This document shows positions 53,909 to 63,274 of a stretch of DNA of 64,000 nucleotides, piece by piece. The notes under the pieces were generated by a model, which was given only the letters and a program-made list of their open reading frames with translations, had not been told where the DNA came from and ran no database searches. The stretch comes from Acinetobacter piscicola. Its GTDB lineage: Bacteria > Pseudomonadota > Gammaproteobacteria > Pseudomonadales > Moraxellaceae. Location: NCBI RefSeq assembly GCF_015218165.1, contig NZ_CP048659.1, positions 2,232,001 through 2,296,000 on the forward strand, in the 5' to 3' direction. The first letter of the stretch is position 1. Each line of letters begins with the position of its first letter. A program made the translations under genes and the position numbers.

Positions 53909-55768
53909 ATGGCACTCTTGCAAATTGCAGAACCGGGACAATCAAGTGCGCCACATGAACACCGTATTGCCATTGGCATCGACTTAGGAACCACACATTC
54001 TTTAGTTGCAACGGTGCTTTCAGGCAAAGCTAAAGTTCTCAATGATGAACAGGGTCGCGTGTTACTTCCTTCTATCGTTCATTATTCAAAAAATTCAACA
54101 GAATATGGTGATGCAGCCAAACCATCCATCACCACCGACCCAAAAAACACCATTGTTTCAGTGAAACGTTTTATGGGTCGCTCAAAAGCAGATATTAAGT
54201 TTCAGCACCCGTACACCCTTGTTGGTGAAGACAATCAAATGCCTGCATTTGAAACAGCACAAGGTCGTAAAACACCTGTCGAAATTTCTGCTGAAATTTT
54301 ACAACAACTTAAAGAGCGTGCTGAATCTAGTTTAAAAAATCCTGTAAATGGTGCCGTCATTACAGTTCCTGCATATTTCGATGAAGCCCAGCGCCAAGCA
54401 ACACGTGATGCAGCACAGCTTGCAGGTTTAAATGTTTTACGTTTATTGAATGAACCTACTGCTGCTGCGGTTGCTTATGGCTTAGATCAAGAGACTAACC
54501 TTGCAACCAATCGTAATTATGTCATTTATGACTTAGGCGGTGGTACTTTTGACGTTTCCATTTTACGTTTTGCACAAGGTGTGTTTGAAGTTTTAGCTAC
54601 AGGTGGTCATACAGCATTGGGTGGTGATGATTTAGACCGCTTAATTGTCAAGTGGGCAAAAAAACAACTCAACATTGAAAAACTTGATGATACAGAATAC
54701 GCACATTTTGTTGTTGCCGCACGTAAAGCCAAAGAAGCACTGTCTGACAATACCACTGTTGAACTTAAACTTTTAGATCAAGTTCTCACACTTGACCGTG
54801 AAAATTTTGAACAGATCATTAAAGTTGCTTTAGATAAGACGATTAGCGTATGCAAGCGTGTATTGCGTGATGCCAAACTTGAACTTGATGATATTCAAAA
54901 TGTCGTTTTAGTGGGTGGCTCTACCCGTTCATACGCAGTACAAAAAGCTGTTGCAGAAGTATTTAACCAAGAACCATTGTGTACGATTAATCCTGATGAA
55001 GTAGTTGCCATTGGTGCAGCAATTACAGCAAATCAATTGATTGGCAATAGTCAAGATGGATCATTACTGTTAGATGTCACACCTCTTTCTCTTGGTTTAG
55101 AGACCATGGGCGGCCTGGTAGAGCGTTTAATTTCACGTAATACTGCAATCCCTGTTGCACGCCGTCAAGAATTCACCACATATCAAGATGGTCAAACAGC
55201 AATGCTCATCCATGTTGTACAAGGTGAACGTGATTTGGTGGAACATTGTCGTAGCCTAGGACGTTTTGTACTACGTGGCATTCCACCAATGACTGCGGGT
55301 CAAGCGCGTATTGAAGTCACTTTCCAAGTCGATGCAGATGGTCTACTCACTGTGTCTGCCAAAGAAACAACGTCAGGTGTACATGCTGAAATTGACATCA
55401 AACCATCTTATGGTTTGTCAGAGACAGATACTGAGCGTTTATTGTTAGATGGCTATAAGTTTGCCGAAGAAGACAAACATTTACGTCACTTACATGAAAC
55501 CAAAGTAGAAGCACAACGTGAAGTCGAAGCATTAACACAAGCACTAAAAGCGGATGCACAATTGCTGAGTAAGGAACAATTAAATGCGCTCACACAAGCT
55601 CAAGCTCATTTAATTGTTCAACTTGCAACAGATGATATTCAAGCCATCGAAGATGCTGTGGAAAAACTCAAAATTCATAGTGATGCTTTTGCTGCTGAAC
55701 GTATGAATCAACATATTGATCATGCACTCAAAGGCACAAAACTTGATGACTGGTCAAACTCAAACTAA
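53909..55768 (+). CDS. hscA: Fe-S cluster chaperone HscA (Hsp70 family)
   Basis: A 619-residue specialised Hsp70. The ATPase domain has [37 protein letters not shown] and [14 protein letters not shown]; the substrate domain starts near residue 390 ([16 protein letters not shown]). It releases clusters from IscU by recognising its LPPVK motif. Preceded by a T-rich spacer and AAGGATG. Confidence 0.96.
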   Translation: MALLQIAEPGQSSAPHEHRIAIGIDLGTTHSLVATVLSGKAKVLNDEQGRVLLPSIVHYSKNSTEYGDAAKPSITTDPKNTIVSVKRFMGRSKADIKFQHPYTLVGEDNQMPAFETAQGRKTPVEISAEILQQLKERAESSLKNPVNGAVITVPAYFDEAQRQATRDAAQLAGLNVLRLLNEPTAAAVAYGLDQETNLATNRNYVIYDLGGGTFDVSILRFAQGVFEVLATGGHTALGGDDLDRLIVKWAKKQLNIEKLDDTEYAHFVVAARKAKEALSDNTTVELKLLDQVLTLDRENFEQIIKVALDKTISVCKRVLRDAKLELDDIQNVVLVGGSTRSYAVQKAVAEVFNQEPLCTINPDEVVAIGAAITANQLIGNSQDGSLLLDVTPLSLGLETMGGLVERLISRNTAIPVARRQEFTTYQDGQTAMLIHVVQGERDLVEHCRSLGRFVLRGIPPMTAGQARIEVTFQVDADGLLTVSAKETTSGVHAEIDIKPSYGLSETDTERLLLDGYKFAEEDKHLRHLHETKVEAQREVEALTQALKADAQLLSKEQLNALTQAQAHLIVQLATDDIQAIEDAVEKLKIHSDAFAAERMNQHIDHALKGTKLDDWSNSN

Positions 55769-55784
55769 TTTATAGGTAAAGACT

Positions 55785-56123
55785 ATGCCACGTATTAAAG
55801 TACTACCTCATGCAACAATTTGCCCAAATGGTGCTGAGTTTGAAGCTGAAGCAAATAGCAATCTTTGTCAGAGCTTGTTGGACAATGGAATCAAAATTGA
55901 ACATGCTTGTGATATGTCAAAAGCGTGTACAACCTGTCATGTTGTCGTACGTCAAGGCTTTGACAATCTTGAAGAAATGGATGATATTGAAGCTGATTTA
56001 CTTGACCGTGCTTGGGGGTTAGAACCCGACTCACGTCTGTCATGCCAAGTAAAAATTACTGATGAAGATATGGAAATCGAAATTCCAAAATATACACTCA
56101 ACCATGCTTCTGAAAATCACTGA
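55785..56123 (+). CDS. fdx: [2Fe-2S] ferredoxin of the isc operon
   Basis: A 112-residue adrenodoxin-type ferredoxin. Cluster ligands appear in HACDMSKACTTCHVVV (three Cys) and RLSCQVKI (fourth). It supplies electrons for cluster assembly. It is the last gene of the operon; no iscX follows. A terminator begins 13 bases later. Confidence 0.95.
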   Translation: MPRIKVLPHATICPNGAEFEAEANSNLCQSLLDNGIKIEHACDMSKACTTCHVVVRQGFDNLEEMDDIEADLLDRAWGLEPDSRLSCQVKITDEDMEIEIPKYTLNHASENH

Positions 56124-56135
56124 TTTTCCAAGATA

Positions 56136-56172
56136 AAAAAATAAGCTACCCTTTAAAGTAGCTTATTTTTTA
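56136..56172. terminator. Terminator of the isc operon
   Basis: AAATAAGCTAC and GTAGCTTATTT pair perfectly around an eight-base loop, with A-run before and T-run after. It can serve both this operon and the convergent cyclase gene. Confidence 0.9.
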
Positions 56173-56241
56173 TTCCACTTAATTCTGAGTTTGTAATTAA
56201 CTTAGCACTAAATCAATCAAATAATACAAACAACAAATAAA

Positions 56242-57690
56242 TTAATGAGGCGGAGCAATAATTTCATCTTCGCTATTTAATTGTGCAACACCCATAGAAT
56301 TCGTTAATTGTTGTTGTAACTGAATACGTTCGATCATTTTTTCTAAAACACTGACCAATTCTGTATATTCAAAATTCTGCACTTCCTGCATATTTAAAAC
56401 CAAATGAAAACCTTTATATTCATAATCAAACCATTGTTCATTTTCATTATGAATATTGCTATATTTTTCCATCACTTGCCAAGTTTTAACAGCATCTTGA
56501 ATGCCTTTCAGTTCCATTGGCTCTTTAGGTGCACATAAATAACTACTTTTGACCAACTTATAAGTTTCATCTGAAATTAAAATTTCATCTATTTCTGCAG
56601 CACTCTGTAAACGCGCAGCTAAATTTGCATCACGCCCAACAATAGTATATGCCATGCGATGCATTGCCCCATAATTCCCAACGTGACAATATCCTGTACT
56701 GATTCCCATACGAATATGTAATGGTGCATACCCCATTTTTTCCCAACGTGCACGCAAAAACTTCATCTGTTGACGCATAGCAAGTGCCATATCTAGACAA
56801 TTTTTCGCATCCTGCTCCACACCTTGCGAATCAGGATCACCAAAGAAAATTAAAATTGCATCACCCATGAACTTATCAATCGTTGCACCATATTGCTTAG
56901 CGATTTCTGTCATGTGACTTAAATAATCATTCAATACGAAGGCGAGATCATCAGGAATCAATGTTTCAGATAATTCAGTAAATCCTTGAATATCAGAGAA
57001 AAAAACTGTAATTTTTTTACGTTTATACTCAAGCTTCGCCTCAGTTTCACCTCGCATGATGGACTGCCAAAGTTGCAGAGGTGCATAACGACTCAACTGA
57101 TTAGATAACTGAATATAACGATTCATTTCATTAAAATAATTTTGACGCTGTGTATTTATACGCTTTATTCTTCTATTTTGATAATAATTAGCAATATTGA
57201 TAAAAATAATCAGCCCAATAAAACTAAAAATTGTTAATTCAATTGAAGTCTGTTGAAAATAATCATCAAAACCAAAAACAAAAATAATATTTAAATAGAA
57301 AACAATAATACTAATTAGAATCGCCAATGAACTAATCATCATTGAAATTTTATAATTAACAGCAATATAAATAATGACAAACAACAAGATAAAGGTAATC
57401 ACTAAACTTAAATATACAGCTGCCAAAACTGTTGAAATCACAATAATATCAATTAAAAAATAAACATTGCGGCGTACTAATGCACCATATTGATATTCCA
57501 ACCAGCGCGATAACCTTGGACTAATTAATAAAATAAAGAAAATAAAAATAGGCACATAAAGCTGATTATATGCATTCGGTGTAGTAAAACTATAAATAAC
57601 CAACAACATTGCAAGTATGCTATACCCCATCAACCGTTGGAATATTTCAAATTGCTTGGGTTGTTTATCCAACATACGATCTAATGGCAA
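56242..57690 (-). CDS. Membrane-bound class III adenylate cyclase
   Basis: A 482-residue protein. About six membrane spans fill residues 20-180; a class III cyclase domain follows (about 225-400). It has the metal-binding Asp in VFFSDIQGFTELSE and KFMGDAILIFFGD, the adenine-selecting Lys in TIDKFMGD, Thr in AYTIVGRDAN, and the transition-state Asn and Arg in ANLAARL. These residues predict ATP to cAMP conversion rather than GTP. The membrane part may sense a ligand or lipid state. It resembles cyclases of Pseudomonas and Acinetobacter that feed Vfr-type regulators. Confidence 0.88.
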   Translation of the reverse strand: MPLDRMLDKQPKQFEIFQRLMGYSILAMLLVIYSFTTPNAYNQLYVPIFIFFILLISPRLSRWLEYQYGALVRRNVYFLIDIIVISTVLAAVYLSLVITFILLFVIIYIAVNYKISMMISSLAILISIIVFYLNIIFVFGFDDYFQQTSIELTIFSFIGLIIFINIANYYQNRRIKRINTQRQNYFNEMNRYIQLSNQLSRYAPLQLWQSIMRGETEAKLEYKRKKITVFFSDIQGFTELSETLIPDDLAFVLNDYLSHMTEIAKQYGATIDKFMGDAILIFFGDPDSQGVEQDAKNCLDMALAMRQQMKFLRARWEKMGYAPLHIRMGISTGYCHVGNYGAMHRMAYTIVGRDANLAARLQSAAEIDEILISDETYKLVKSSYLCAPKEPMELKGIQDAVKTWQVMEKYSNIHNENEQWFDYEYKGFHLVLNMQEVQNFEYTELVSVLEKMIERIQLQQQLTNSMGVAQLNSEDEIIAPPH

Positions 57691-57739
57691 AAGAGAACCT
57701 CGAACGTTATTGATTATTTATATTCATATGCAATAGCGT

Positions 57740-58174
57740 TTAGTCCATACGCCAATCAAAAGGCATATCTCCTTGACCACGCAATGCCAACATCAAGGTT
57801 TGGCGCATGTGTGCTAAAACTTCGTTTGAATATGGCACCGCAGGTAAACCAAAGACTGGTTTTGGCCATGCCACATCATTTTGATAACGTACAACATGAT
57901 GAAAATGCAATTGTGGAACCATATTGCCAAGCGCCGCGACATTCATTTTATCTGCACGGAATACACGAGAAAGTTGGCTCGACAACCAGCTTGATTCACG
58001 TAAAAATTGTTCTTGGTCAGCTTGACTCAGCTCATATAGCTCTGTAATGCCCGGTACACGTGGAATCAGGATTAACCAAGGAAATTGCATATCATTCATT
58101 AAACGACATGTAGACAGCGGAAAATCGCCGACAAAAAAAGTATCTTGAGCAAGTTGAGGATGCAGACTAAACAT
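57740..58174 (-). CDS. HIT-domain protein
   Basis: A 144-residue histidine-triad nucleotide-binding protein. The triad region is NMVPQLHFHHVVRYQND (about residues 85-101), and ALGN before it is a family feature. Members hydrolyse dinucleotide polyphosphates or AMP conjugates. It is followed by the cyclase gene on the same strand after 49 bases, so the two may be co-expressed. Confidence 0.85.
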   Translation of the reverse strand: MFSLHPQLAQDTFFVGDFPLSTCRLMNDMQFPWLILIPRVPGITELYELSQADQEQFLRESSWLSSQLSRVFRADKMNVAALGNMVPQLHFHHVVRYQNDVAWPKPVFGLPAVPYSNEVLAHMRQTLMLALRGQGDMPFDWRMD

Positions 58175-58353
58175 ATCTTTATAAATGACATAAAATTAAA
58201 AAGGATGCCTAATACTAACACATCAGTTTTAACGTGAATATTGTTAGACTTGTGTTTTGGTACAAATAAATACAGTTTGTTTTGAACACAATCACAAATT
58301 TATGACAGGAAAAGTTATAAAAAATTTTCTTGATCCATTTTGCCTATTTCACC

Positions 58354-58392
58354 TTCTCGTTATTACACTTTTCAAAAATGTAACAACGAGAA
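58354..58392 (-). terminator. Hairpin after mfd
   Basis: TTCTCGTTATTACA and TGTAACAACGAGAA pair over 14 positions with one mismatch around an 11-base loop, nine bases past the mfd stop. No T-run follows, so termination may be partial. Confidence 0.5.
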
Positions 58393-58400
58393 ATCTAAGC

Positions 58401-61400
58401 TTATTTTAAATCACCTAAAAGCGTACTAAGTAGGTCTAAAATAAACTGAATCCTTTTTTGATTTTCTTCTAACATCACCATAACTTTAAGACGTTGTCCA
58501 CCTTCCATACGGAACCAAGTTGGATGTTTCTGCATCAATTGAATCATGGTAATGGCTTGTACAGGTGTGTCAGGTGAAAATTCAATCGCACCACCATTCG
58601 CCCCAATATCAATTTTAGTAATACCCAACTGTTCAGCTTGAATGCGAATTTGATGCACACTGAACAATTGTTTGACGGCAAGTGGTGGCATGCCAAAACG
58701 GTCTATCAACTCCATACGAATATTATCAAGTTTATCTTGGGTATCCGTATTACTAATGCGTTTATAGAACATCAAACGTTGATGCACATCACCTAAATAT
58801 TCATCAGGAATTAATGCAGGCATATGTAAGCTAATTTCAGAGGTTAGCGACAATGGTGCATCAAAATTTGGCGTTTTACCTTGTTGAATAGCTTTGGTCG
58901 CTTTTTCCAGCATTTCCATATATAGGCTATAACCTATTGCATTCATTGAACCACTTTGCTGTTCGCCAAGTAGCTCACCTGCACCACGAATTTCCAAATC
59001 TTCGGTTGCTAACATAAAGCCTGCACCCAAAGTTGAGGCACGTGAAATCGCATCCAGACGTTTTTCAGCATCACCTTTTAAGCCCTTGATTGAAGGCACC
59101 ATGAGGTAAGCATATGCTTGGTGATGTGATCGACCGACACGACCACGTAATTGATGTAACTGCGCCAAACCAAGCTTATCCGCACGTTCGATGATAATCG
59201 TATTGGCATTTGGTACGTCAATACCTGTTTCAATAATCGTTGAACACACCAAGACGTTATATTCTTTGTGATAAAACTGTTGCATGACTTGCTCAAGTTC
59301 ACGTTCACGCATTTGCCCATGCGCAACTGCCACACGTGCTTCAGGAACTAAATGACGAATATTTTCAGCAGCACGCTCAATGCTATCGACTTCATTATGT
59401 AAAATATAGACCTGACCACCACGCAGCAATTCACGTAGAATCGCCTCTTTCATCGTTTCATCAGTCTGTTCATTGACAAATGTTTTGACTGCCAAACGGC
59501 GTGCAGGGGGTGTCGCAATAATCGAAAGATCACGCATTCCAGAAAATGCCATATTCAAAGTACGTGGAATCGGCGTTGCTGTCAGCGTTAACATATCGAC
59601 ATCAGCTCGCATTGCTTTAATACGCTCTTTGTCACGCACACCAAAACGATGTTCTTCATCGACAATCATTAAACCCAAATTCTTAAATTGGACATTTTGT
59701 TGAAGAATTTTATGTGTACCAATGACAATATCAACTTTACCGTCGGCTAAATCTTCAATAGTTTTAGTATGGGTTTTACTTGTACCAAAACGGGATAACA
59801 CTTCAATTCGAATTGGCCAATCTGCAAAACGGTCTTTGAACGATTCATAATGTTGCTGTGCGAGCAAAGTCGTTGGCACTAAAACCGCGACCTGCTTATT
59901 ATTTTGCACTGCAACAAAAGCGGCTCGCATCGCCACCTCTGTTTTACCAAAGCCCACATCACCACAGACCAAGCGATCCATCGGTTTGGCTTGTTGCATA
60001 TCGTGTAAAGTCGCCTCAATGGCATTGGCCTGATCAAGCGTTTCTTCATAAGCAAAACCACTTGAAAATTGCATATAACTGCTTTGCTCAAGCTCAAAAC
60101 TGATGCCAGGCTTAGACTGACGGCGTGCCTGAATATGCAGTAATTCTGCTGCAACATCGTGAATTTGCTCAAGTGCTTTACGTTTGGCTTTACTCCATGC
60201 ATCTGCACCCAATTTATGCAGAGGTGCCAGATCAGGATCACCACCACTAAAACGGCTAATCAGGTGTAAATGTGTCACAGGCACATACACTTTAGCTTCA
60301 TCAGCATAATTGAGCTGTAAAAATTCATAGTCTTGCTCATCGATATTCAGCGTCACTAAACCAGCATAGCGCCCCACACCATGATCAATATGTACCACAG
60401 GTGCACCGATATTTAATTCAGTAAGACTTTTAATTAAAAATTCTTCTGAAACCTCTTGTTGACGTTTTTTACGACGCTGTACAACACGATGCTCATACAA
60501 CTGATTTTCTGAAATGACTGACAAATGATCAGTGATCAGCAAACCACGATCCAAAGGTGCATGGGTAATTGCAACTGAAAAATGAGATCGTTGAAATGCT
60601 GAAAAGCTTTCAACCACAGGAATTTCGCCCAAACTCGAACGTAACGCATCTTTTAAGGTTTCACGACGACCTGCACTTTCTGCAACCAACAACACAGGAT
60701 GATTCGCATGATCAATATACTGTTTAACAGCTTTAAAGGGTTGTTCCTGTTTAGGATCAACAGGAAGTTGAGCAGGTTGTTCTGTCGCTAAATTGATTGC
60801 ACCTGACTTCAAAGCATCTACAGATGCAACAGAAGCAATAATTCTCGGAAATTTATTGAGATATTCAAAAACCTGATTCGGTTGAATAAACAATTCTTCA
60901 GGTGCTAATAAAGGCTGATCAACATTGTGACGACGGTCTTCATAACGACGCGTCACATCTTTCCAAAATTGGGTTAATCCATCATCGAGATGCTCATCTG
61001 TAATGACAATGCAATGCTTTGGTAAGTACGCTATAAGGCTACTTTGCGACTGCATCGCCTCTTTACTAAAAAATAATGGAAAATAGAAATCCAAACCTGC
61101 TGAGGCAATACCATCTAAAACATCGGTATAAATTGGATTTTTCTTTGGATTTGCTGTGGGAAAACTTTCAGCATAACGGTCACGAAATGTAGAGCGTGCT
61201 TCTTTAAGTGGAAACTCTTTAGCAGGCAAAACCGTAAAATGATCCAACTTTGTTGTTGTTCTTTGTGTTTCAGGATCGAAAAATTTTAAGCTGTCAATTT
61301 CATCATCAAATAGATCGATACGAATCGGCGCATTTTGCCCTGAGGCATAAATATCCATGATGCTGCCTCGTACCGCAAACTCGCCATGATCATAAACGGT

Positions 61401-61862
61401 ATCAACCAAATGATAACCCGCTTGAATCAAACGCATTTTTTGTTGTTCTAAGTCAAATTTCTGCCCGACTTTGATATCAAAGTGTTCACCAAGCACCCAT
61501 GACGTTGGTGCGACCCGTTGTGCCAAAGTCGTTGCGGAAACAAGTAAAATACCTTTGCTTGGCATATTAGATAAAATTGAAAGTCGTTCAGATACAATAT
61601 CTTGATGTGGTGATAATCGATCGTATGGCAAAATTTCCCAGTCTGGAAATACGGTTGGTTTTATGCCATAAAACTCTAATTCGCTTTCAAGTTGGTTTAA
61701 ATGCTGATTGTTTCGAGCAACTAAAACATACAATTGCTCAGATTGCTCTGAAATCTCTTTGAATAATAGTGCTGCTGATGAACCCAACATTGAACCAATC
61801 CAACGTTTTTCACCCGCTTTCAGTTGTGTTAAATTAAGGTCTGAGATTTCTTGTTTAAACAT
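58401..61862 (-). CDS. mfd: Transcription-repair coupling factor Mfd
   Basis: A 1153-residue SF2 translocase that removes stalled RNA polymerase from lesions and recruits UvrA. Domains in order: UvrB-like N-terminus, RNA-polymerase-interacting domain (APVVHIDHGVGRYAGLV near residue 480), helicase motor with LVCGDVGFGKTEVAMRA and VDEEHRFGVRDKERIK, motif VI QLRGRVGRSHHQAYAYL and a C-terminal TRCF domain. Length is standard (E. coli 1148). Confidence 0.97.
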   Translation of the reverse strand: MFKQEISDLNLTQLKAGEKRWIGSMLGSSAALLFKEISEQSEQLYVLVARNNQHLNQLESELEFYGIKPTVFPDWEILPYDRLSPHQDIVSERLSILSNMPSKGILLVSATTLAQRVAPTSWVLGEHFDIKVGQKFDLEQQKMRLIQAGYHLVDTVYDHGEFAVRGSIMDIYASGQNAPIRIDLFDDEIDSLKFFDPETQRTTTKLDHFTVLPAKEFPLKEARSTFRDRYAESFPTANPKKNPIYTDVLDGIASAGLDFYFPLFFSKEAMQSQSSLIAYLPKHCIVITDEHLDDGLTQFWKDVTRRYEDRRHNVDQPLLAPEELFIQPNQVFEYLNKFPRIIASVASVDALKSGAINLATEQPAQLPVDPKQEQPFKAVKQYIDHANHPVLLVAESAGRRETLKDALRSSLGEIPVVESFSAFQRSHFSVAITHAPLDRGLLITDHLSVISENQLYEHRVVQRRKKRQQEVSEEFLIKSLTELNIGAPVVHIDHGVGRYAGLVTLNIDEQDYEFLQLNYADEAKVYVPVTHLHLISRFSGGDPDLAPLHKLGADAWSKAKRKALEQIHDVAAELLHIQARRQSKPGISFELEQSSYMQFSSGFAYEETLDQANAIEATLHDMQQAKPMDRLVCGDVGFGKTEVAMRAAFVAVQNNKQVAVLVPTTLLAQQHYESFKDRFADWPIRIEVLSRFGTSKTHTKTIEDLADGKVDIVIGTHKILQQNVQFKNLGLMIVDEEHRFGVRDKERIKAMRADVDMLTLTATPIPRTLNMAFSGMRDLSIIATPPARRLAVKTFVNEQTDETMKEAILRELLRGGQVYILHNEVDSIERAAENIRHLVPEARVAVAHGQMRERELEQVMQQFYHKEYNVLVCSTIIETGIDVPNANTIIIERADKLGLAQLHQLRGRVGRSHHQAYAYLMVPSIKGLKGDAEKRLDAISRASTLGAGFMLATEDLEIRGAGELLGEQQSGSMNAIGYSLYMEMLEKATKAIQQGKTPNFDAPLSLTSEISLHMPALIPDEYLGDVHQRLMFYKRISNTDTQDKLDNIRMELIDRFGMPPLAVKQLFSVHQIRIQAEQLGITKIDIGANGGAIEFSPDTPVQAITMIQLMQKHPTWFRMEGGQRLKVMVMLEENQKRIQFILDLLSTLLGDLK

Positions 61863-61950
61863 AATCGCATCAGGTCAAAAAGACATGGACGATAGTTTAA
61901 CATGCAAAATTTGCAATTTAGGCAATGATTGAATCACTTGTTAAATAAAA

Positions 61951-62712
61951 TTACTTGTTAAATAGGGCTGTCAATTTTCTCCACAAACTACTTTTAGAAT
62001 TTTGCTTAGCATGTGATTGTTTGCTTTGTTGGGGTCCAGACAATGTGCTATATAAAAATGTTTCACGATAAAGATTATCTAGCGTGTACTCCATCTGAAA
62101 CATTTCAAATAACAGTTCATTGAGTATGACGCCTGCCAGTCCAGACTCATGTACTGAATTTTCATAATCATCTAAATAACGACATTTATAATAATCTGCC
62201 CATTCTTCCATTTTTTCTTCATTAAATTCAGATTCAGGAATATTTTGGGTTTGCCACTCACCATATTCATCTTCAAATTCATGTACATAAAAAGCAGGAG
62301 CATTCAGCCATTGCTGTTCAAACGATAGCTCTTCACCTAATTGATAGGTTTTACCATCACTTTGTTCAAAACAACGAATTTGTTTAGCATTTTCATAAAC
62401 TGCATAGCCCACTGCATTAGCACTATCTACTCGTAGAAAAATAATCATTCGATCCATTAAACCTAACTGTTTAAATTTTTCTTGCCAAATTTCAGGTGTA
62501 TAAAACATGCTATGAACATAATAAGCATGATGTAATATTAAATACCCATTCACCAAACAAAAGCTAAAATACTCTTCACTTCCAGTATTGAAATCTGATG
62601 TCCAATGCTCTCTTTTGTATAAAACTTTCCCTTCTAATTGCTCAATAAACACAACCGCCTGTAATTCATTACCGCTAAATGGCAATATCATTCCACCAAC
62701 ATTCGTTCCCAT
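61951..62712 (-). CDS. Hypothetical protein, aromatic and acidic
   Basis: A 253-residue soluble protein rich in Tyr, Trp, Glu and Phe, with no signal peptide. Blocks such as HEFEDEYGEWQTQNIPE and EEWADYYKCRYLDDYE suggest an acidic surface; the last 30 residues are basic. No known family is recognised. It follows another hypothetical gene on the same strand, 72 bases away, and precedes mfd by 88 bases. Confidence 0.6.
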   Translation of the reverse strand: MGTNVGGMILPFSGNELQAVVFIEQLEGKVLYKREHWTSDFNTGSEEYFSFCLVNGYLILHHAYYVHSMFYTPEIWQEKFKQLGLMDRMIIFLRVDSANAVGYAVYENAKQIRCFEQSDGKTYQLGEELSFEQQWLNAPAFYVHEFEDEYGEWQTQNIPESEFNEEKMEEWADYYKCRYLDDYENSVHESGLAGVILNELLFEMFQMEYTLDNLYRETFLYSTLSGPQQSKQSHAKQNSKSSLWRKLTALFNK

Positions 62713-62784
62713 TACAACTCCCCAATATACTTCTTTATATGATTTTTGTTATTTGACAATTATTTACCTAACAATCACTTTTAC

Positions 62785-63141
62785 TTATCGCTCTCTTTTA
62801 AACGCTTTATAATAATCATTTAACTTTTGCACAATTAGCTTAAACTGTTTCAAATTTTCTTCAGTATTCCCCAATCTCGCGACATAGCGACCCGATGCAA
62901 TTTCCAAATCAATTTTTTCATTAATCAAAATAGCTTTATAAAACAACTCTTTTAAATCATCAAAATTTTTAAGCTTACGATTAGAAAAATACTCAAGGCG
63001 TTCTTTCAATTCAGTATTTAAAACGATGCCATCAACAATAAAACCCTGCTCAGGATCAATTTGAATATTATGTTTTTCTAAAAATTCAACTTCAGCTTTC
63101 GCCTCTTTACCTTTAAATAAATCAGCAATTTTGGCAAACAT
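62785..63141 (-). CDS. Hypothetical small soluble protein
   Basis: A 118-residue charged protein starting MFAKIADLFKGKEAKAEVEF, with helices predicted through ELKERLEYFSNRKLKNFDDL. The ATG at 63141 has GGAA eight bases upstream; the frame extends four codons further without an ATG. No family is recognised. It is co-directional with the 61951-62712 gene, and the two may be an operon of unknown role. Confidence 0.6.
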   Translation of the reverse strand: MFAKIADLFKGKEAKAEVEFLEKHNIQIDPEQGFIVDGIVLNTELKERLEYFSNRKLKNFDDLKELFYKAILINEKIDLEIASGRYVARLGNTEENLKQFKLIVQKLNDYYKAFKRER

Positions 63142-63235
63142 AATGTATTCCAACGTTTTAACAATCCATGTAGTTTAGTCAGATTTAGACCAAGATTAAA
63201 GTATCAAAGATCTTAGGCTATTTTAAATTCTATGA

Positions 63236-63262
63236 TAAAAAAGCATCCTTTCGGATGCTTCA
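63236..63262 (-). terminator. Terminator after the GST-N-like gene
   Basis: AAGCATCC (63241-63248) and GGATGCTT (63253-63260) form an eight-base perfect stem with a four-base loop. On the minus strand a T-run follows, 13 bases after the stop of the 63275 gene. Confidence 0.88.
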
Positions 63263-63274
63263 TTTTGTACTATT

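Noticed and set aside
58401..61862. Several open frames in both strands inside mfd
   Set aside because: All overlap the mfd coding sequence and have no family features.
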